Positions 18,127 to 26,400 of a stretch of 30,094 nt of DNA are shown piece after piece. The stretch covers positions 1 to 30,094 of the forward strand of contig CABUTL010000001.1 of the NCBI GenBank assembly GCA_902494375.1, written 5' to 3'. The notes beneath the pieces are model-generated. The model saw only the letters and a list, made by a program, of their open reading frames with translations. It did no database searches and was not told the origin of the DNA. Every line of letters starts with the position of its first letter. Positions within the stretch are counted from its first letter, which is position 1. The position numbers were made by a program, and so were the translations under genes. Origin of the DNA: an uncultured Collinsella sp. (GTDB lineage: Bacteria > Actinomycetota > Coriobacteriia > Coriobacteriales > Coriobacteriaceae).

Positions 18127-18148
18127 GAGGTCCCGAGCGGGACCTCTA
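18127..18148 (-). terminator. Terminator hairpin after the redox operon
   Basis: AGAGGTCCC (18127-18135) and GGGACCTCT (18140-18148) form a 9-bp stem around a 4-nt loop. On the minus strand it is followed by CTTCTTTTGG, a T-rich tail. It lies 79 bp beyond the stop of the TlpA-like gene and ahead of the MacB-like start. Confidence 0.75.
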
Positions 18149-18226
18149 TATGGTGGAGCTTATCTTGAAAGGTAGCGGACTACTTCGCACAGCGGCCCAC
18201 GATCCTCGCTATGCTTTACGCGTTTT

Positions 18227-19198
18227 CTACTGCTCGCTATTCGCAATCGCCTGGTCGATAAGCTTGTCGAGTGCTGCGCGCTGCTCGGCGGAGCTGATGG
18301 CTCCCACGATTGGATCCCCTACGATGTTGCCATTCTGATCGATGACATACGTTGTCGGGAACGAGAACAAATTTGACGTAAACTTACCGGCCTCGCTATC
18401 CGACTTGAACCAAATGTTCTTATATGTCACGCCCTTCTTGCTCAGCACGTCCTTGGCATCTGCAATCTCGCCCTTGTTGCCATCGAGCGTAAAGGAATTG
18501 ACGCCCACGACCTGGCCGCCCTTCTCGGCAAGCTCCTGATTCAGTTTCTCAAGATCGCCCAACTCACCCACGCACGGCTTGCAAGTGGTGAACCAGAAGT
18601 TCATGACGGTAACCTTGTTCTTAGAGAACAGCTCGTCGCTGCTCACGTCGTTGCCGTCCAGGTCCTTGCCCGTAAAGCTGGGGAACTTCGTCGCCTCGCT
18701 CGAAGCATTGGCACCAGCCGTCATGCCAGCGGTCGAAGCGTCGACGCTCTCGCCTGCACTCGGCGTGCTTCCACAGCCGGGGAACTCCTTCTCCAGGCTC
18801 TCGAGCTTGTCCTCGATCTCCTTGATCTGCTGTGCACCGGCCTTGAGTGTCTTAAGCTCATCCGCCGTGAACTCATCCTTGGCGCCGTCGATGGTCTTGA
18901 GCAGAAAATCGCCGTAATTGCTGCCGTCCTCAATCATTGCCGAGTCTTTATTTGCCGCATTGAATACCTTTTCCCACAGCGCGTTATCACTCGAAAAGAT
19001 CTCGTTCTCCTTCTGCATGAGCTTCGCATACAGCTCGGCGGCCTCGTCGGCATTGGCCGGCTTCTGCGCAGTGAGTTCTGCGATCTTAGGATCGGAGCTC
19101 GCAGATTCGCTCGCATTGCCACCGGGCGCCGAACATGCCACAAGGCACAAGGCCAATACCGGCACCATAAACAGGGCCGCAATCTTAGAAAGCTTCAT
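18227..19198 (-). CDS. TlpA-like thioredoxin-domain lipoprotein
   Basis: A 323-aa lipoprotein. A hydrophobic signal ends in the lipobox LVAC with Cys22, so it is anchored outside the membrane. Residues 40-140 form an E/K-rich helical region of unknown role, followed by a Ser/Ala-rich linker. The C-terminal redoxin domain, from about 170, has the active site TTCKPC (C206 and C209) within MNFWFTTCKPCVGEL and a cis-Pro in FSFPTTYVIDQNG, the TlpA/ResA-like thiol-disulfide pattern. Such proteins reduce or exchange disulfides on exported proteins. It is the last gene of an operon with the polyferredoxin protein and the CXXC mini-protein. I start at ATG 19198, with GGAGG 7 nt upstream; the in-frame ATG at 19204 touches the ribosome site. 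Confidence 0.92.
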   Translation of the reverse strand: MKLSKIAALFMVPVLALCLVACSAPGGNASESASSDPKIAELTAQKPANADEAAELYAKLMQKENEIFSSDNALWEKVFNAANKDSAMIEDGSNYGDFLLKTIDGAKDEFTADELKTLKAGAQQIKEIEDKLESLEKEFPGCGSTPSAGESVDASTAGMTAGANASSEATKFPSFTGKDLDGNDVSSDELFSKNKVTVMNFWFTTCKPCVGELGDLEKLNQELAEKGGQVVGVNSFTLDGNKGEIADAKDVLSKKGVTYKNIWFKSDSEAGKFTSNLFSFPTTYVIDQNGNIVGDPIVGAISSAEQRAALDKLIDQAIANSEQ

Positions 19199-19227
19199 AG
19201 TCATTCCTCCGTTTTGTCGAAGCTTGT

Positions 19228-20130
19228 TTACTTTTTATCGGCGGTCAAGGGAAGCTTTTCCGCCGACACATCCAGGCCATAGCGATAGCTGATGGCATCG
19301 ACAGGGCAGGCCCCGATGCACTTTCCGCACCGGATACATTCGGCATGATTGGGCGCGCGGACCACATCAACGTCCATCTGACAAACCTTTGAGCACTTGC
19401 CGCACGAGACACATTTGCATGCGTCAACCCGAATCCCCAGTAGGGACACCCTATTCATGAGCGCATAGAATGCGCCGAGTGGACAAATCCATTTGCAGAA
19501 GGGGCGGTAGAACAAAACGCTCAGCACTACCACGGCAATGAGAACTGCAAGTTTCCAAGTAAAGAGATGTCCCAACGCAGATCGAATGCCGGCATTGGCA
19601 ATGGCCAGCGGAATGGCACCCTCGAGCACGCCCTGCGGACAGATGTACTTACAAAAGAACGGGTCGCCCATGCCCACGTCGTTAACCACCAAGACGGGCA
19701 GCAGCACCACGGCAAACAGCAGCACGACGTACTTGATGTACGTGAGCGGCTTGAGCTTTTTCGTGGAGAACTTTTTGCCGGGAATCTTATGAAGCAGCTC
19801 CTGCAGCCAGCCAAACGGACACAGAAAGCCGCATACAAAGCGTCCCAGCAGCACGCCGAGCAAAATGAGCGTACCGGTAACATAGTAAGAAAAGTTGAAC
19901 TTGGATGAACCTACCACCGACTGGAACGACCCGATGGGGCACGCACCCGATGCCGCGGGGCACGAATAGCAATTAAGTCCAGGTACGCAGACTGTTTTTC
20001 CCGCGCCCTGATAGATGCCGCCTTTGGCAAAGTTTGGCAGGTGAATGTTGGTGACCAGCGTCGCCGCCGCCTGAATGAATCCGCGAAATCGGGCCAAAAC
20101 ATGCGACGCAGTGTTTTCTCTTTTATCCAA
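19228..20130 (-). CDS. NapH/polyferredoxin-type 4Fe-4S membrane protein
   Basis: A 300-aa protein with about five membrane segments and three cytoplasm-side CxxxCP motifs: C100/C104, C160/C164 and C212/C216. It ends in two 4Fe-4S clusters of ferredoxin type (cysteines 240/243/246/250 and 265/268/271/275). A short N-terminal exported part holds C54, C57 and C64. This is the layout of NapH / YccM-like electron-transfer proteins that move electrons across the membrane. In this operon the likely acceptor is the TlpA-like lipoprotein, an inference. I choose TTG 20130 as the start: it overlaps the stop of the upstream 48-aa gene by 8 bp and gives a normal-looking N-terminus, with GGAG 10 nt upstream. 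A longer open frame to 20217 is not favoured because it overlaps that gene. Confidence 0.88.
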   Translation of the reverse strand: MDKRENTASHVLARFRGFIQAAATLVTNIHLPNFAKGGIYQGAGKTVCVPGLNCYSCPAASGACPIGSFQSVVGSSKFNFSYYVTGTLILLGVLLGRFVCGFLCPFGWLQELLHKIPGKKFSTKKLKPLTYIKYVVLLFAVVLLPVLVVNDVGMGDPFFCKYICPQGVLEGAIPLAIANAGIRSALGHLFTWKLAVLIAVVVLSVLFYRPFCKWICPLGAFYALMNRVSLLGIRVDACKCVSCGKCSKVCQMDVDVVRAPNHAECIRCGKCIGACPVDAISYRYGLDVSAEKLPLTADKK

Positions 20131-20269
20131 TTCCGATACACTCCAAGCACAGCCTAATCGCTTTGGCCAGCACGGCATCCGCCTCGCCACGCATAACACC
20201 AAAGCACACCATGGCAATTCCGACGATCAACAAAGCGACCTGTACCACGGGCTTTACCGCTTTGAACAA
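20123..20269 (-). CDS. CD1871A-type CXXC mini-protein (48 aa)
   Basis: A short open frame that starts with TTG 8 nt after a perfect AAAGGAG (20278-20284) and runs 48 residues to TAA. It has a membrane helix at about 8-26 (VVQVALLIVGIAMVCFGVM), a short charged RGEADAVL segment, and ends in RLCLECIGIG, so the CLEC (C41 and C44) is a CXXC at the C-terminus. This matches the small CD1871A family of CXXC membrane proteins that I recall from Clostridia and Coriobacteria beside 4Fe-4S and redoxin genes. Its stop overlaps the polyferredoxin start by 8 bp. A role in passing electrons or in metal or disulfide binding at the membrane is likely but unproven. It is easily missed because it has no ATG start and is short. 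Confidence 0.8.
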   Translation of the reverse strand: MFKAVKPVVQVALLIVGIAMVCFGVMRGEADAVLAKAIRLCLECIGIG

Positions 20270-20277
20270 CCTGACCA

Positions 20278-20284
20278 CTCCTTT
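20278..20284 (-). promoter_or_regulatory. Ribosome binding site that sets the CXXC mini-protein start
   Basis: The minus strand reads AAAGGAG, 8 nt before the TTG at 20269. It is the only good site in this area and supports both the TTG start and the reality of the small gene. Confidence 0.7.
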
Positions 20285-20312
20285 CGTTACGCGACCATTG
20301 GACCATATCGAC

Positions 20313-20318
20313 TATAAA
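20313..20318 (+). promoter_or_regulatory. Candidate -10 for the response regulator gene
   Basis: TATAAA in an AT-rich pocket, 42 nt before the ATG at 20360, between divergent transcripts. No good -35 box is seen at the usual distance. A possible overlapping -10 (TATAGT) for the opposite redox operon is read on the other strand in the same place. Confidence 0.38.
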
Positions 20319-20359
20319 ATCCGTGTTAAGCGCGATTTGGAATGTGCAAGGAGACTGTT

Positions 20360-21034
20360 ATGCGTATTTTGATCGTCGAAGACGAGCGAGCGCTGTGCGA
20401 TGCAATCGCGCGCAGCTTGCGAAACTTGGCGTACAGCGTCGACTGCTGCCACGACGGACAGGAGGCGCTCGACCTGCTGGGCGTCGAAGTCTTTGACCTC
20501 GTGGTACTCGACCTCAACCTTCCCCGTATCGATGGCATGACCGTGCTCAGGGAACTTAGGAAAACCGACTGCGAGACCAAGGTACTGATTCTGTCCGCAC
20601 GCGGCGAGGTCGCCGACAAGGTCGCCGGACTCGATGCCGGCGCCAACGATTACCTTACCAAGCCGTTTCATCTTGACGAGCTTGCGGCAAGGATCCGCAG
20701 CCTTACCCTCAGGCGCTTTGCACAAAGCGACATAGTATTAACCTGTGGAAAGCTCCGCTTTGACACCAAGGCGCGCATCGCTTCCGTAGACAGCGAGGCC
20801 CTATCTCTTACGCGCAAGGAAACGGGAATCTTGGAATACCTGATGCTTAATCAGGGGCGACCGGTAAGCCAAGAGGAACTTATAGAGCACGTTTGGGATA
20901 GCAGCGTGAACAGCTTTAGCAACGCGACCCGCGTTCACATCTCGTCACTCCGCAAAAAGCTACGCAGCGCTTTGGGATACGACCCGATTCGCAATCGGAT
21001 TGGAGAGGGCTACGTTATGGAGGATAGCGAATGA
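20360..21034 (+). CDS. OmpR/PhoB-family response regulator
   Basis: A 224-aa regulator. The receiver domain begins MRILIVEDE with acidic E7 and D8, the phospho-Asp is D51 in VVLDLNLPRIDG, and the switch Lys is in LTKPFHL. The C-terminal winged helix has the OmpR pattern LSLTRKETGILEYLMLNQG and SNATRVHISSLRKKL. It should bind DNA when phosphorylated by the kinase encoded next, whose start overlaps this stop (ATGA). The start is ATG 20360 with AAGGAG 6 nt upstream. The redox operon is transcribed away on the other side of a 90-bp spacer, which makes it a likely target, but this is inference. Confidence 0.95.
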   Translation: MRILIVEDERALCDAIARSLRNLAYSVDCCHDGQEALDLLGVEVFDLVVLDLNLPRIDGMTVLRELRKTDCETKVLILSARGEVADKVAGLDAGANDYLTKPFHLDELAARIRSLTLRRFAQSDIVLTCGKLRFDTKARIASVDSEALSLTRKETGILEYLMLNQGRPVSQEELIEHVWDSSVNSFSNATRVHISSLRKKLRSALGYDPIRNRIGEGYVMEDSE

Positions 21035-22182
21035 AAAGGCTTTCGCTGCAATGGCGCATAACGATTATGACGGCGCTGCTCACGTGCGCAGCGTGCGTGC
21101 TGACGAACTGCCTGGTCGGTTATACGGGCATGCGCTACATGGATGCCATCGGCAGCGACATCTCGGCCTTTACCGCTGCCGGCGCGGATTCGCCCCAGGC
21201 GTTTGACCCAACAAAAGCAGCCCTCGATGACGAGGTCACGATCGTCGTAAACGACGCACAGGAATCTTTTGGCACGACAACCTGGTGCATCACGGCTGGA
21301 GTCACACTCCTTGGCGGCGTGCTGGCATACTTTGTGAGCGGTCGTGCGCTCAAACCGCTACGGGCTTTTGCAGCCCAGGTTGAGCGTGTGCAGCCTGACA
21401 ACCTAAGCGAAATCAGACTCAATGAAGATGTGCCCACCGAGCTAAAACGATGCAGTGCCTCTTTCAACGACATGATCGCCCGTCTTGGCGAAGGGTTCTC
21501 TGCACAGCGTCAGTTTACCGGCAACGCTGCACACGAGCTGCGCACCCCACTCGCCCTTATGCAAGCACAGATTGAACTTTTCATCTCTGAGCACTCCGGC
21601 TTGCAACCCGAAACAGCCGAGCTGCTCGGCCTGTTACAAGAACAAACCGAGCGCATGTCTCGAATGACCAAGGTATTGCTCGAGATGAGTGAGCTCCGCA
21701 GCGTTCCTTGCGAGGACGATGTGGAACTTGGCCCCTTGTCCGAAGAGGTCCTCACCGACCTTGCGCCACTTGCCGAAAATAGGGGCATAGCCCTCAACTG
21801 TGCTGGAGACGCTTTAGTAATCGGGAGCGACACGCTCCTCTATCGGCTGGTGTTTAATCTGGTCGAAAACGCCATCCGTTACAGCCGCTCCGGCTCGACT
21901 GTCAACGTCTCCATCAGCGACAGCGACAGCCACGTGCTCCTGCGAGTCAGAGATGAGGGCCCGGGAATACCCAAGCAGTACCGAGAGAGCATCTTCCAGC
22001 CGTTCTTTCGTCTAGACAAATCCCGCAGCAGGGCATACGGCGGCGCAGGGCTCGGGTTAGCGCTCGTTTGGGAGATTGCAGCGCTTCACGGTGGCACGGT
22101 AGAGGTCGAAGCAAGTTCCGAGAACGGGACCACCATGCTCGTGAGCCTTCCAAAACGATCCGCAGCGTCAACCGAACAGTAA
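21031..22182 (+). CDS. HisKA-type sensor histidine kinase, partner of the OmpR-like regulator
   Basis: A 383-aa membrane kinase. Helix 1 lies at about 10-32 and helix 2 at about 86-105, bracketing a short (about 50 aa) extracytoplasmic part. A HAMP segment (about 106-160) is followed by HisKA with the phosphoacceptor H168 in NAAHELRTPLAL. The HATPase has an N box at LVENAIRYS, then DEGPGIP and GGAGLGLALVWEIA. It should phosphorylate the response regulator made just upstream, with which it overlaps by 4 bp. The small extracytoplasmic part suggests it senses membrane or redox state rather than a bulky ligand; there is no cofactor domain to prove this. Confidence 0.94.
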   Translation: MKRLSLQWRITIMTALLTCAACVLTNCLVGYTGMRYMDAIGSDISAFTAAGADSPQAFDPTKAALDDEVTIVVNDAQESFGTTTWCITAGVTLLGGVLAYFVSGRALKPLRAFAAQVERVQPDNLSEIRLNEDVPTELKRCSASFNDMIARLGEGFSAQRQFTGNAAHELRTPLALMQAQIELFISEHSGLQPETAELLGLLQEQTERMSRMTKVLLEMSELRSVPCEDDVELGPLSEEVLTDLAPLAENRGIALNCAGDALVIGSDTLLYRLVFNLVENAIRYSRSGSTVNVSISDSDSHVLLRVRDEGPGIPKQYRESIFQPFFRLDKSRSRAYGGAGLGLALVWEIAALHGGTVEVEASSENGTTMLVSLPKRSAASTEQ

Positions 22183-22209
22183 AACAAAAGGGGTCCCGAG
22201 CAACAGGAG

Positions 22210-22215
22210 TACAAT
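22210..22215 (+). promoter_or_regulatory. Candidate -10 for the LuxR-type gene
   Basis: TACAAT lies 35 nt before the ATG at 22250 and has no good -35. It is part of an ACAAT / ATTGT inverted pair (22211-22226) that could be an operator. Both points are weak. Confidence 0.3.
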
Positions 22216-22249
22216 TGCTGCATTGTTGCCACCTGATGGGAGATGGAAG

Positions 22250-23254
22250 ATGGACTGCGATGGCTACCCATGCGTTCCCATGCCGTTGATGTGCACCGCC
22301 TTTGTGCCGGGGCAGATTGACGCTGCGGTTGCAGGCATTTCCGACCCCGACTCGCGCGCCATTGCCACGGCAGAAGCGCTGTACTTTCGCGGGCAGGCCA
22401 CCCTCGCTGCCAAGACGGCACGCCCCTATCTTCACGTCACCGACCCCGCGCTGCGCTATTCCGCATGCTTTATCTGCGGATACGCCAGTCTGTCGCTCAA
22501 CCGTATCGCCGATGCCCGCCGTTGCCTTGCAGGTATCCTCGATACGCCAACTGACGAGGAATCGCCCGCCGTCCACGCCACGCATATCCTGTTCGCCTCG
22601 GCCGCGAGTGTCCTGCTGCACTTGCCTTCCCCGTATTCTGCCGAAGAGTTTTATCCGCTTGCGGCGCATCTGCCCGAAGGCCTGCGCCTGTTCGCCAGCT
22701 ACGTAATGGCGCACGCCTTGTATCTGCGCGGCGAATACGGCCGCAGCCTAGGCATGGCGGAAAACGCCCTGATCATGAAACAGGGAAGCTATCCCATCTC
22801 GGAACTGTTCCTGCACCTGGCAGCTTCCATGGCATGCATGAGCCTCAAGGACATCGACGCCGCAAAAACGCATTTTGGAGCCGCTTGGGACATTGCGCGC
22901 CCCGACGGCCTTATCGAGCTCATTGGCGAGCACCACGGCCTTTTGCAGGGACTCATCGAGGCATGCCTAAAATCGCAATACCCTGACGATTTCGCACGCA
23001 TCATCGAAATCACGTACCGCTTCAGCTACGGCTGGCGGCGCATCCACAACCCCGATTCGGGCGAGGACGTGGCCGACGATCTAACGACCACGGAATTCAC
23101 CATGGCCATGCTCGCCTGTCGTGGGTGGACCAACGCCGAAATCGCACGCCATATGGGAGTATCGCCGGGCACCGTCAAAAACCGCCTATCAGGAGTGTAT
23201 GCCAAGCTTGGTATCGGAACTCGCGCCGAGCTGGTTGCCCACATGTTGCGCTAG
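22250..23254 (+). CDS. LuxR-type transcriptional regulator with TPR-like N-terminal region
   Basis: A 334-aa protein. The last 60 residues form a GerE/LuxR helix-turn-helix: TTTEFTMAMLACRGWTNAEI, then HMGVSPGTVKNRLSGVYAKLG. The first 260 residues are alpha-helical, alanine-rich and resemble tetratricopeptide-like repeats in other regulators of this class (e.g. MalT-like), without a clear nucleotide-binding motif or receiver. There is no obvious signal input. The start is ATG 22250 with GGAG 7 nt upstream; an earlier in-frame TTG at 22223 lies close to the candidate -10. It is cotranscriptional in direction with the large surface gene downstream, but a hairpin separates them. Confidence 0.88.
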   Translation: MDCDGYPCVPMPLMCTAFVPGQIDAAVAGISDPDSRAIATAEALYFRGQATLAAKTARPYLHVTDPALRYSACFICGYASLSLNRIADARRCLAGILDTPTDEESPAVHATHILFASAASVLLHLPSPYSAEEFYPLAAHLPEGLRLFASYVMAHALYLRGEYGRSLGMAENALIMKQGSYPISELFLHLAASMACMSLKDIDAAKTHFGAAWDIARPDGLIELIGEHHGLLQGLIEACLKSQYPDDFARIIEITYRFSYGWRRIHNPDSGEDVADDLTTTEFTMAMLACRGWTNAEIARHMGVSPGTVKNRLSGVYAKLGIGTRAELVAHMLR

Positions 23255-23276
23255 CGGCCAGACTACCTGGCATATC

Positions 23277-23304
23277 GAAAGCGTCCCGGGGGCCCGACGC
23301 TTTC
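23277..23304. terminator. Hairpin after the LuxR-type gene
   Basis: GAAAGCGTC (23277-23285) and GACGCTTTC (23296-23304) are exact complements around a 10-nt G/C loop, 22 bp after the stop codon. There is no T-run after it, so termination is inferred from stem and position. It suggests that the surface protein gene has its own promoter. Confidence 0.55.
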
Positions 23305-23411
23305 GCGCGCTCAAATTGGACATTTTGGCCATCGAACGGCACTACCGCCACGGAGCACCTTCTCGCAAAATTGGATTATTTCCTCCGATATTTGCGGGAT
23401 GGGAGCCCAAA

Positions 23412-26400
23412 ATGCTTGATCGCCGTTCGCTACTTATCGCCGGAGCATCCTCGCTGGCAGGCATCATGCTGCCTCGCGTGCCGGGAAGCAAAAATGCATT
23501 CCTGCTGCCGTTCGCCCCCACCGAGGCATACGCCGACGAAGATGATCCCTTCAAGGTCTTGGTGCTCTCGCGCACCATGTTTGGTGTGGTCGTGGTCGAC
23601 GTCGCCAACAAGAATACGCCCATCACGGGTGCTCAGGTCACGCTCACATCGCGCTATGCCGCAGGCAAGCAGCTCACCGCCACGACCGATGACGAAGGCA
23701 CGGCCATCTTTGAGGTCGCGCCGCTTTCGGAAGGCTACGTGGACGAGGCGACGCTTCTCGACGCGTACGACTTTAACGGCGGCATCTCCATTAGCATGGC
23801 GGGTTACCGTGATGTCGAGATTCCCCTCGCGCGCGTCCAAGGCGGCACTGCCATAACCGCGCCCACGCGTCCGCTTTCCGACGGCGAGCCGTACTTCCGC
23901 CAGCTCACATTCGACGAATGGGATATCCAGTACGCCGATGCTACGTTCATGGCATTGCCGAAGGACGACACGGCAAACGAGCAGCCCGATACGCACGCCT
24001 TTACCGTGCAGGCACATCTGCCACAGGGTGGACAGGCAACGCTGCACATCAACAAAATGACGCCTGCCGCGGGCAGCTCACCCGAAACCGTCACGCAGAT
24101 TGGCCAAGTCAAGGCCAGCGCATCGGGCGCGGATAATCTGGCGATGTTCACACTCGAAGACAAGTTCCTCGATGCAGCTTCGGGCCTTCTGGAGGAAGGG
24201 TGCAAGCTGCGCTTTGTGCTCGACTACCAGGGCAAAACCTACACGCTCTCCTCCCCCATGGCCGTTGTCACCGCGCCGGCCGAAAAGGCAGAATCGGGCT
24301 CGACCACTATCGTCCCCACCACCATGGACCAAGAGGTCACTCCGTTTGATTTCCCCGCGGCGTTTCCCGGCATCGGCGGCAATAAGTTCACGTGTTGGAT
24401 GCCCTCGTTCCCCATTTTGTTCGATTTCTCGTTTGCCGGGTATGTACTGTTTGGCGGAGGATACAAACCGGTCGGCTACATGAACGATTCGGGCAATCCG
24501 GATCCGGAGTACTGGAAGAAGTCACCGCGCGAGTCGGGCGCCAAGCAGGCAAACCGCTACCTCGACGAGATGAAGGGGAAGTGGAATCAGTACAAGAGTA
24601 TGAGTGCCGGTTCGGGCACCGATCCAAGGAACACTAAGCTGCTTCGCCACCACTGCACGTTGCTGTTCACGATGGATATCGCCACGCAACTGTACGGATC
24701 GCTCGCCTACGACTGGGTGGGCAAAACCTGGGGCGACAACAACGACCCCGCATTTGGCAATATTAAGGCCCTCTTCCAGGTAAGAACCGACCTCAATTGG
24801 ACCGAGCAATTTACCCTAGGACCGGTGCCGTTTTTCCTAAACGTCAATCCCTGGGTGCTGGCAAAACTGGCGCTCGCCGTGGGCGCCCACACGCACGGTA
24901 GCGGCGCGGCGTTTTTCAAAAACATATCGCTCGACTATTCAAACACCTCGGGCTCATTCACCATCCAAATCGGGCTCGCCGTCACCTTTGGCGCCGGCGT
25001 TGCAGGCGTCGCTTCGTCCGCCGTGCGCGGCGCCGCGTCCCTCACACTGTTCATTGGATACGAGAAGGCGGACGGTCACCAGCTTCCGCGACTGCGCGTA
25101 GGTGCAGACGTCGATGTCGATGTGATACTCCAGTTCGTAATGTTCAAGTGGACCACCAAAGCTTGGTCGGGATCGTGGCCCACACTCCTCGATTCGTGGA
25201 ATATGTCGGTGAACAACGGCGACCAGTATGTACTCCAGTGCTCTGAGCTTGCATTGGGTGGGGATACGCCTTATACGCTGGATGCCTGCTTCGGCTCGGC
25301 CGGCAACGCCGAGGCAGGTGGTGTGCCGCAGTTTATCGCATCGGCCACCATCGTCACCAACGCCGAGCTACTCGCACGCGCCGAGGTTAATGCCACTGCC
25401 GCAAACGTCGCGCCTGTCGTACGCGATTGGGACCGGGCGGTCACGCGCATTGAGCTCGAGGCGGATGCAGAGAGCGACGACACGGGACAGGTCGAGCATT
25501 TCGTCCACGCACTGATAGAGAACGGCGAAAACGCCGCGCCGATGTATGAGTATACCTACATCGTTCAGGCAACGAACGCCGTTGCGGACCCCAACGCCAA
25601 TTCTGTCGGCGTGTCGGAGGACGAGCGTGGCGGCATCAAGCCCTCGAGCGACAACGTGCTGTTTTCCGGCGTGCTCAGCGAAGCGCACATGAAGCTGGCA
25701 ATGATTGCCGGCGTAGAATGCCTGTTCCGTATCGCCTCGGTGCGCTACGGCGACAATGGCCGCTCGCGCCTGGTGGTGCACACAAAGGCAAACGGCACGT
25801 GGTCCATCCCCACGCCCGTGGACTTTCCCCTTGGGTTTGGCGAGAACGACGTGGAGCGCGACGGCATATTCGATTACGACTTCGACGTGGTGGAATATAC
25901 AGACGGGAGGGGAAACCAAGACGCCTACGTGCTGCTGGTCTCGGGCGAGCGCCCCGCCGGCGACAACACCCATTTCGATACGGCGAGCACATCCGGCATG
26001 CTGTCCGTTGTGCGCCTGCGCATAAGCAACGACGGAGTTCGCGTGATATCGCACACGTCGTGGCGCAGCATCTCGCGCGGCCGCCTTCAGGAGGATGGCT
26101 ACCATTGCCTGCAGTGCCCGCGTATCACGGTGGGCAAGACGCTGGTCGACGGGCGCCTGTCGGGTGCCTACCTCCACCGCCGCGGGACCACCGCAGAAAA
26201 GGCGCTCGGCAGCGAGGCTGAGGTTGCGCTGGAGTGCTTTACCCTATGGTCGGACGTTTCGGGCGACAGCCTGACGTTCCGCCAAGTTCACCGCTTTCCG
26301 CAAGCACCGTCGAGCATCGAGCTGGGCGAGCCCGAGAATATCAACGGCAAAATGGTGGTGCCCGTTGCATACGAGACTGTAAGCGGTTGTGGCTGCGCAT

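Noticed and set aside
20131..20217. Longer start for the polyferredoxin protein at 20217
   Set aside because: It would overlap most of the CXXC mini-protein gene in another frame, and its extra residues do not look like a membrane-protein N-terminus. The mini-protein has its own perfect ribosome site.
23121..23411. Longer start for the giant surface protein
   Set aside because: The extension lies in another frame of the LuxR helix-turn-helix coding region and across a hairpin, and it would place the Tat-like signal inside the protein.
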